7,645 nt of DNA from NCBI GenBank assembly GCA_025451715.1, contig JANWJY010000081.1:1-7645 (forward strand). Direction: 5' to 3'. The number at the start of each line of letters is the position of its first letter. Position 1 is the first letter of the stretch. Made by a program: the position numbers and the translations under genes. The DNA comes from Fimbriimonadaceae bacterium. Its GTDB lineage: Bacteria; Armatimonadota; Fimbriimonadia; Fimbriimonadales; Fimbriimonadaceae. Of this stretch, positions 1 through 4,351 are shown one piece after another. Below the pieces are notes generated by a model. The model saw nothing but the letters and a program-made list of their open reading frames with translations. It searched no databases and was not told the origin of the DNA.

Positions 1-489
<489 letters not shown>

Positions 490-570
490 AGAGTCTGCAA
501 TTGGGGCCCCACTGGGGATTCCCAACACTCTCTAGGTCGATCTGCGTTTCATCATGGGCTTCAAGGTTTC

Positions 571-604
571 AAAGGCCCGTCCCGCTTGCGGGGCGGGCCC
601 TTTT
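571..604 (+). terminator. intrinsic terminator of the 16S rRNA transcript
   Basis: A GC-rich stem of about 12 bp (574-585 paired with 588-599, one G-T pair, the innermost pairs opening to form a short loop) is followed by TTTTGTTTTTG at 601-611. This is a canonical rho-independent terminator placed about 85 bases after the 16S 3' end. It indicates that the rRNA transcript ends here without reaching a 23S gene. Confidence 0.88.
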
Positions 605-619
605 GTTTTTGTCCGACGG

Positions 620-633
620 TATCCTTGCGTCCC
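620..633 (+). promoter_or_regulatory. possible -10 box (TATCCT) just upstream of the SRPBCC gene
   Basis: TATCCT at 620-625 ends 8 bases before the ATG at 634, and no purine-rich ribosome binding site lies in between. If used, transcription would begin within about two bases of the start codon. No good -35 box is visible, because the expected position falls in the terminator just upstream. The call rests mainly on the same spacing recurring before other genes of this window. Confidence 0.4.
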
Positions 634-1248
634 ATGAAGGTCACCAACAAGCCAGACCAGCCCGTCACCGACGACGCCTGCAAGTCGGCCACGGGCAAGA
701 CACTCAAGGAGTGGTTCAAGGAGCTCGACAAGATCGACGGGCTCAAACAGGGCCGGCGCACGAGCGTGCAGCACATCTACGGCATCAAGGCCGACGCGTG
801 GTGGCCCACGACGATCTACGTCGAGTACGAGCGGCACCACAAGGTCACTAAGAAGGACGGGCTCGCTGAGGGGTACTCGATCTGCGCCACCAAGACGATC
901 AACGCTCCGGTCGAGGAGGTCTACAAGGCTTGGACGGACGGAAAGAAGTTCGGCGAGGTCTTCGGCGACGACCCGAAGCAGGACGTGAAAGAGGGCGGAG
1001 CGCTCACGTGCAAGGCCAGGACGAAGGCGACGTTCACCCGCGTTCGACCGAACAAGGATCTGCGGTTCACGTGGGAGCACAAGGGGATCACTGCGCCGAT
1101 CACGGTGGACGTGATGTTCCAGGACAACAAGGGCAAGACTCTGATGAACGTGATGCCCTCGCGGGTCCAGACCCGAGACGAGGCGGACGGGTTGAGGGCC
1201 GCGTGGGGCGAGGCGTTGACCAAGCTGAAGGCAATTTGTGAGAAGTGA
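634..1248 (+). CDS. SRPBCC / AHSA1-like protein with N-terminal DUF4287-like region
   Basis: This encodes 204 residues. Residues about 18-70 (ATGKTLKEWFKELDKIDG, then WWPTTIYVEYER) resemble the small helical region, DUF4287-like, often found ahead of SRPBCC domains. Residues about 82-203 look like an SRPBCC/AHSA1 helix-grip domain: an opening strand with KTINAPVEEVYKAWTD, a middle segment with RPNKDLRFTWEHKGITAPITVDVMFQD, and a long amphipathic C-terminal helix (DEADGLRAAWGEALTKLKAIC). Such domains form a hydrophobic cavity for small ligands; no substrate can be assigned here, and no enzyme motif is visible. There is no signal peptide, so it is probably cytoplasmic. The ATG at 634 was chosen because the longer in-frame start at 586 lies inside the rRNA terminator stem. 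It stands alone, after the 16S terminator and about 110 bases before the next gene. Confidence 0.85.
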   Translation: MKVTNKPDQPVTDDACKSATGKTLKEWFKELDKIDGLKQGRRTSVQHIYGIKADAWWPTTIYVEYERHHKVTKKDGLAEGYSICATKTINAPVEEVYKAWTDGKKFGEVFGDDPKQDVKEGGALTCKARTKATFTRVRPNKDLRFTWEHKGITAPITVDVMFQDNKGKTLMNVMPSRVQTRDEADGLRAAWGEALTKLKAICEK

Positions 1249-1254
1249 CCGCCT

Positions 1255-1315
1255 CCCGGTCTGCCGCTCCGGATCGGTCGTCGAAGGTCTGCGCAGGCAG
1301 CGCGGCCAGACCGGG
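1255..1315 (+). repeat. long inverted repeat after the SRPBCC gene
   Basis: CCCGGTCTG at 1255-1263 is the exact reverse complement of CAGACCGGG at 1307-1315. With one bulged base (1306) the pairing extends by four more pairs (1264-1267 with 1302-1305), giving a 13-bp stem around a loop of about 34 bases. It starts seven bases after the stop codon of the SRPBCC gene. No T-tract follows, so it may be a factor-assisted terminator or an mRNA 3' stabilising structure rather than a classical intrinsic terminator. Confidence 0.5.
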
Positions 1316-1344
1316 GCATCCATGATTGGTCAATGTGAAACGGC

Positions 1345-1359
1345 CATAATCCAAGACCG
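1345..1359 (+). promoter_or_regulatory. possible -10 box (CATAAT) abutting the Doc-like gene
   Basis: CATAAT at 1345-1350 differs from the TATAAT consensus at one base and ends 9 bases before the ATG at 1360. No Shine-Dalgarno sequence is present. TTGGTC at 1326-1331 would be the best -35 candidate, but the spacing of 13 is too short, so the -35 part is not supported. A leaderless or nearly leaderless transcript is the simplest reading. Confidence 0.45.
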
Positions 1360-1827
1360 ATGGCGATGAACTACCTGACCGTGCAGGACGTGCTGTTCTT
1401 GAACTTGAAGCTGACGGGATCTCCGCAGGCGTTCGAGTACGAGAGGCTGGAGGAAGCGACGTTCTACCAGTACGCTCCCGGCCAGAGCACGGACCTCGCG
1501 AAACAGTGCGCGCGGTTCCTGACCGGGTTCGTCAAGATGCGGCCCTTCGAGTCGGGCAACGAGGCGACCGCGTTCGCCGGCCTGGTCGTATTCCTGGAGG
1601 CGAACGGAAAGTCGCTCCAGCTCTCGGACGACGAAGCGGCGGGCTGGGTCGCCGCGCTCTTGAACGTTCGCGACCTCGCAGAGGAGGCGATCAAGGAGCG
1701 CTTAGTCGATTCGCACGCACACATCGAGCACGGCGTTCCAGGGCTCGAAAAAATCAGTGAGTCTGTCGTTTCGCGATTCGCGAATTCGCTGTCAGAACTC
1801 GCTCGCACACAAGCGGCAGCGTCTTAG
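1360..1827 (+). CDS. Doc/Fic-fold protein with degenerate catalytic motif
   Basis: This encodes 155 residues. The layout follows the Doc (death-on-curing) branch of the Fic fold: YLTVQDVLFLN at residues 5-15, a helix with LEEATFYQYA at 30-39, LAKQCARFLTGFVKM at 46-60, the motif region RPFESGNEATAF at 61-72, then LVVFLEANGKSL at 75-86 and an acidic helical tail. In active Doc proteins the motif is close to HxFxDxNKRTA. Here Arg61 stands where the catalytic His is expected, Ser65 where the Asp is, Glu68 where Lys is and Ala69 where Arg is; Phe63, Gly66, Asn67, Thr70 and Ala71 are kept. Transfer chemistry onto EF-Tu or another target is therefore unlikely, so this looks like a folded pseudoenzyme. 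No Phd-type antitoxin gene is next to it. At 155 residues it is longer than P1 Doc (126), with an extra C-terminal helix. Fold assignment is fairly sure; its role is unknown. An in-frame ATG at 1366 is an alternative start. Confidence 0.72.
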   Translation: MAMNYLTVQDVLFLNLKLTGSPQAFEYERLEEATFYQYAPGQSTDLAKQCARFLTGFVKMRPFESGNEATAFAGLVVFLEANGKSLQLSDDEAAGWVAALLNVRDLAEEAIKERLVDSHAHIEHGVPGLEKISESVVSRFANSLSELARTQAAAS

Positions 1828-1902
1828 TCGGCCTTACGGGGATTGCGATTAACCCGCAATTCTCGGGGCACCGTTCACTTCTTTCCCGAGGCCCCACGTT
1901 CG

Positions 1903-1908
1903 TATAAT
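1903..1908 (+). promoter_or_regulatory. consensus -10 box (TATAAT) for the envelope operon
   Basis: A perfect TATAAT at 1903-1908 overlaps the first ATG of the downstream reading frame (1907) and lies 10 bases before an in-frame GTG (1919). Transcription from it would start near 1915, so the ATG would not be in the mRNA and the GTG would be almost at its 5' end. The hexamer 17 bases upstream (TCTTTC at 1880-1885) is a poor -35 match. TTCACT at 1874-1879 is a better hexamer but is spaced too far away (23). Confidence 0.55.
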
Positions 1909-1918
1909 GCCCCCGACA

Positions 1919-2419
1919 GTGGCGAATCGAGGTGGGCTGAGGATTCTGGGCTGGGTCACACTTGCCGTAGCTGCACTCACGTGCGGCACGGTCATCCTTG
2001 CGTCGCTGCAGGGCCCTCCGACGGTCACGATCGACGAGATCGCGGACCGCAATACGCTTTCCGACCCGAAAGAAGGCAAGACGTTCGATCTCGGGGGCTT
2101 TGGCGGCTCGCCCGTGATCATCGCGTTTCTCGGTGACTGCGCTTCTTGCTCGATCCACAAGACCAACTTCAACGACCTCAAGCAGACGGGCGGCTATCGC
2201 GTCGTCGGCCTTTACGAACCGGGCGCGGCCCTAGCGAACGTCGCGAGCGAGTTCTCTTGGCTGAAGCTTGAAGAGGACAAGTCCGGGCTGCACGACCAGC
2301 TCAACGTGTACTACAAACCTCGCGCGTACGCCTTCGACGGGCTAAACCGATTGATCGCGCTTCAAGGACCCAACGAACAACTCGCCGCATTCGTGCAGCG
2401 GGTCGGGAAAAAGATATGA
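1919..2419 (+). CDS. membrane-anchored thioredoxin-like protein (CASC motif)
   Basis: From the GTG at 1919 this is 166 residues; an ATG at 1907 would add four, but that ATG is part of the TATAAT box, so GTG is preferred. An N-terminal hydrophobic segment (about residues 9-30, LGWVTLAVAALTCGTVILAS) forms a signal anchor, placing the rest outside the membrane. The C-terminal part has a thioredoxin-like order: a strand PVIIAFLGD, the redox motif C-A-S-C (Cys74 and Cys77 from GTG), a helix, a strand YRVVGLYEP, and the KPRAYAFD segment, whose proline fits the cis-Pro loop facing the active site. This recalls TlpA/ResA-type envelope thiol-disulfide proteins, although the canonical WCxxC tryptophan is absent (GDCASC). 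It likely reduces, oxidises or isomerises disulfides of an envelope protein; the ten-cysteine protein at 2995-3291 in the same operon is an obvious candidate partner (inference). Its stop overlaps the next start by 4 bases (ATGA), indicating coupled translation. Confidence 0.75.
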   Translation: MANRGGLRILGWVTLAVAALTCGTVILASLQGPPTVTIDEIADRNTLSDPKEGKTFDLGGFGGSPVIIAFLGDCASCSIHKTNFNDLKQTGGYRVVGLYEPGAALANVASEFSWLKLEEDKSGLHDQLNVYYKPRAYAFDGLNRLIALQGPNEQLAAFVQRVGKKI

Positions 2420-2967
2420 AGACCACTAAGGGCGTCACTCTGATCGAAGTCATCGTTTGCGTGACGATCATCATGATCGTTGCGGCGATCACGTACCCCG
2501 TGGTCGTGAACGCCAAAGACGGTGCCCTCAAGACGAAGTCGGTCAGCAACATGCGGCAGGTCTATCTGGCGCTCGAGATCTACGCGCAGGAGCACAACGG
2601 CACACCGACAGGAACGATGGAGTCCATGGGTCTGCCTCCATGGCCGAGCACCAAATACTTGGGCGATGGGGTCAAAGAGCTGTACCCGCCGCGCCGCCCC
2701 AGCGAGAACTGGACGTTCTACGCTTACAACCCCATGCCGACAGAAGTCGACAAGCGAGAACCGAACTGGGCGCAGTACACGGCCGAGGTCGGGTCGAGCG
2801 CGGTGCTGATCTGCGACCCGTTCTTCAACCCGCCGCGGACGGAGGACTTCGACATGTACTGGAAGGACCCGTACGTGCGCAAGTTCGTCATGGGGATCAC
2901 AGTTTCAGGCACCTTGGTCAAGAGGACCAGAACGGGTCACATGGATCTGCGCTGGTGGATGGACTGA
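2416..2967 (+). CDS. type IV prepilin-like protein
   Basis: This encodes 183 residues. The N-terminus is a class III (type IV pilin) signal: a short basic leader MKTTKG ending in Gly6, then VTLIEVIVCVTIIMIVAAIT. Cleavage after Gly6 by a prepilin peptidase would leave Val1 with Glu5 in the mature protein, the conserved residue for filament assembly. The hydrophobic helix continues to about residue 30 (PVVVNAK). The next helix, with SNMRQVYLALEIYAQEHNG, is typical of the pseudopilin fold in this type of bacterium. The C-terminal globular part is rich in Pro, Trp and Tyr, with two cysteines only (Cys15 in the helix and Cys133), and shows no further motif. The mature N-terminal Val instead of Phe is unusual but seen in pseudopilins. 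It probably acts as a minor pilin or secretion pseudopilin. The start overlaps the stop of the thioredoxin-like gene by 4 bases; a 27-base gap precedes the next gene. Confidence 0.85.
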   Translation: MKTTKGVTLIEVIVCVTIIMIVAAITYPVVVNAKDGALKTKSVSNMRQVYLALEIYAQEHNGTPTGTMESMGLPPWPSTKYLGDGVKELYPPRRPSENWTFYAYNPMPTEVDKREPNWAQYTAEVGSSAVLICDPFFNPPRTEDFDMYWKDPYVRKFVMGITVSGTLVKRTRTGHMDLRWWMD

Positions 2968-2984
2968 GGGTCTGTTTTTTCGTT

Positions 2985-2988
2985 GGAG
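2985..2988 (+). promoter_or_regulatory. ribosome binding site GGAG deciding the start at 2995
   Basis: GGAG lies six bases before the ATG at 2995 and is complementary to the anti-Shine-Dalgarno sequence seen at the 16S 3' end. It shows that 2995 is the real start rather than the in-frame TTG at 2983, which lies upstream of this site. Confidence 0.75.
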
Positions 2989-2994
2989 AAGATC

Positions 2995-3291
2995 ATGAAA
3001 CTAAGAAATTATCTGGCGATGGTGCCTCTGGGCATCGTTGCGTCAATCGCCTATTCTCAGACGCTCAACTGCACGTCCGACAGCGTTCCTTGCTCAGGGC
3101 CGCAGTGGCCGCACGGCTGGGGCTGCAGCACGGGCTGTCCGCCGTCGAGCCAAGGATGCTGTTCATACACGACCTACCGCGTCAACTGTGACGTCGGGCC
3201 CGACCAGTACTACAACGTGCGCAACTGCCAAGAAGTGCAGCACTGTGGCACGATCGTGATTCCGAAGCAGTTTGTGTGCACAGTCCTGTGA
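2995..3291 (+). CDS. small secreted cysteine-rich protein (10 Cys)
   Basis: This encodes 98 residues. Residues 1-21 form a classical Sec signal peptide: basic start MKLRN, hydrophobic core YLAMVPLGIVASIA, and a likely cleavage after Ala-Tyr-Ser (AYS, then QTLNC). The mature part of about 77 residues has ten cysteines (26, 33, 44, 48, 55, 56, 65, 78, 84, 95), including a CC pair; an even number suggests five disulfides in an oxidising compartment. Pro, Gly, Ser and aromatic residues fill the spaces, and there is no repeat or known binding motif. I do not recognise the family. It lies between a prepilin-like gene and a membrane protein gene and in the same operon as a CASC thioredoxin-like protein, which could form or repair its disulfides. 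The start is fixed by GGAG at 2985. Its stop overlaps the next gene's GTG by 4 bases (GTGA). Confidence 0.82.
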   Translation: MKLRNYLAMVPLGIVASIAYSQTLNCTSDSVPCSGPQWPHGWGCSTGCPPSSQGCCSYTTYRVNCDVGPDQYYNVRNCQEVQHCGTIVIPKQFVCTVL

Positions 3292-3875
3292 AGCGCTTCT
3301 GGATACACGGTGTCGGGCTTTGCCTGATCGTAGTCGCTGTCCTCGCTTGGACGCGGCTCCAGGCATCGCCGCGCTTCGTGGTGCTACGCGCCGCGAACAC
3401 GATCTACGGTTCGGGCTCTGTGGAAGCGATAGAGTTCCACCCAGACGAGCTCCGCGAGCTTGGCCTGACGCACAGCGAGGCGGTCGCAATCTTGAAGAAG
3501 ATCAGGGCGCAGTACGTTCCTGACGCCCGAATGGTCTCGCAGCCAGAGTTCCGGAAGCAGCCGGGAAGGGACGTGCTTTCGTTCAGGGCGGAGATGCGGC
3601 CCGGGGTCTTCGTCGACGCCGCACTCGAAGTGATCGACGACGACGGGCGCGGCGTGCTGCTGTTCGGCGACCTCGTGTCGAGCTACAGGGCCAGCCTGTA
3701 CCGCGCCGAGGTGAAAGGGCCTGCACGCGAACAGAACTTTGAGGTGTTGAACGGGATCAGGAGGATCCTGATCGAATCGGGCGTCGACGGCTACTGGGAC
3801 ATCGCACGGAACCGGCTCGACGCTTGGCCGGAGTACACGGGGCAAGGCGAACGGGTCCAGGTCGCCCGGTCCTGA
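3288..3875 (+). CDS. single-pass membrane protein of unknown function
   Basis: From the GTG at 3288 this is 195 residues; a GTG at 3276 would add four. 3288 is preferred because GTGA overlaps the stop of the cysteine-rich gene by 4 bases, the same coupling as at 2416. An N-terminal anchor (residues about 7-23, HGVGLCLIVVAVLAWTRL) is followed by a soluble, probably extracytoplasmic region of about 170 residues. That region has a mixed alpha/beta look: strand RFVVLRAANTIYG, FHPDELRELGLTHSEAVAILKKIRAQY as a charged helix, then strands such as DVLSFRAEMRPGVFVDAALEVIDD. Apart from Cys12 in the anchor there are no cysteines, unlike its neighbour. No catalytic motif or known domain was recognised. 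As last gene of the operon it may be a partner of the secreted or pilin-like proteins, but that is only positional inference. About 90 bases separate it from the next gene, with no clear terminator. Confidence 0.78.
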   Translation: MKRFWIHGVGLCLIVVAVLAWTRLQASPRFVVLRAANTIYGSGSVEAIEFHPDELRELGLTHSEAVAILKKIRAQYVPDARMVSQPEFRKQPGRDVLSFRAEMRPGVFVDAALEVIDDDGRGVLLFGDLVSSYRASLYRAEVKGPAREQNFEVLNGIRRILIESGVDGYWDIARNRLDAWPEYTGQGERVQVARS

Positions 3876-3908
3876 CTCCGAGAAAAAAGTGGGAAAAAGG
3901 CGAACCGC

Positions 3909-3940
3909 TTGACTACAACTGTAGTATCCTGTGTCATACT
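3909..3940 (+). promoter_or_regulatory. likely promoter of the repressor-protease operon
   Basis: TTGACT at 3909-3914 matches five of six -35 bases and overlaps the first operator. The best -10 match is CATACT at 3935-3940, with a spacing of 20 that is longer than ideal; TGTCAT at 3932-3937 has the ideal 17 spacing but a weaker sequence. Either choice puts the operators over the polymerase site, as expected for repression. Confidence 0.5.
3912..3925 (+). promoter_or_regulatory. BlaI-type operator 1 (perfect 14-bp palindrome)
   Basis: ACTACAACTGTAGT is a perfect inverted repeat around a 2-base centre and contains the TACA-N2-TGTA core known for BlaI/MecI operators. It overlaps the -35 box at 3909-3914. 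The repressor gene begins 40 bases downstream, so autoregulation is expected. Confidence 0.82.
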
Positions 3941-3951
3941 ACGGTTGTAGT
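3938..3951 (+). promoter_or_regulatory. BlaI-type operator 2 (near-perfect copy)
   Basis: ACTACGGTTGTAGT repeats the first operator with outer halves identical (ACTAC and GTAGT) and one imperfect inner pair. Its centre is 26 bp from the first. It covers the -10 to +1 region, so a repressor dimer on each site would block the promoter. Paired dyads upstream of the repressor gene are the classic bla/mec arrangement. Confidence 0.8.
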
Positions 3952-3964
3952 CAGGCGGTAGGAG

Positions 3965-4351
3965 ATGGCAGGGACGACAAGGAAGAACCTCAGCGACCTG
4001 GAGCTCGAGCTGCTTCGCTTTCTCGCGGCATCGGGCCCTAAGTCGGCGCGCGAGGCGGCAGAGGAGTTCGGTGAGCCGAACGGATACGCCCGGACGACGG
4101 TGATGACGCTGCTGGAGCGGCTCCGGCAGAAAGGGTATCTCAACCGAACGAAGGTCGGCGGTGTCTATCGGCACGCTTCGAAGTTGAGCTCTGGCGAACT
4201 GATGAGGAACGTGGTCGGACGGTTCGTGCAGCGCGCTCTCGGCGGTTCTGTGAGTCCGCTCGTGGCGTTCCTTGCCGAGAACCCCAAGTTGACGGACGCT
4301 GAGATCGCTGAACTGCGTCGGCTCGTCGACGAGATCGGGGGTTCGAAGTGA
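3965..4351 (+). CDS. BlaI/MecI-family transcriptional repressor
   Basis: This encodes 128 residues, close to the 123-126 usual for BlaI and MecI. Residues 8-75 form the winged helix: LSDLELELLRFLAASGP as helix 1, ARTTVMTLLERLRQKGYL (42-59) as the recognition helix region with the family TTVxTLLxRLxxKGxL signature, and the wing KVGGVYRHASKL. The C-terminal helices (about 76-125) would be the dimerisation part. In S. aureus BlaI the BlaR1 protease cuts between Asn101 and Phe102; here Ala101-Phe102 falls at the same numbering within SPLVAFLAENPKLT, so a cut site may be conserved. It should bind the two dyads just upstream and so repress itself and the protease gene. AGGAG directly abuts the ATG, an unusually tight spacing, but no other start fits. 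The 3' end overlaps the protease gene by 4 bases (GTGA). No beta-lactamase gene is in the window. Confidence 0.92.
   Translation: MAGTTRKNLSDLELELLRFLAASGPKSAREAAEEFGEPNGYARTTVMTLLERLRQKGYLNRTKVGGVYRHASKLSSGELMRNVVGRFVQRALGGSVSPLVAFLAENPKLTDAEIAELRRLVDEIGGSK

Noticed and set aside
586..633. Longer N-terminus for the SRPBCC protein starting at 586
   Set aside because: The added codons lie in the stem and T-tract of the rRNA terminator, and the family-like part begins after the ATG at 634.
532..1323. Long minus-strand frame opposite the SRPBCC gene
   Set aside because: It is an Arg/Leu/Pro-rich shadow of the plus-strand gene and even crosses the terminator; no family pattern.
1250..1827. A complete Phd-Doc toxin-antitoxin pair
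   Set aside because: No small antitoxin frame lies directly upstream or downstream, and the toxin motif is degenerate.
2457..3191. Plus-strand frame of 244 codons overlapping the prepilin and cysteine-rich genes
   Set aside because: It is out of frame with two genes that have clear signal sequences, and its composition (Arg, His, Gln rich) is that of a shadow frame.
2995..3291. Methylamine dehydrogenase light chain (also cysteine-rich, near a redox protein)
   Set aside because: The protein is too short, has only two Trp residues close together, and no large-subunit or other mau-like gene is nearby.
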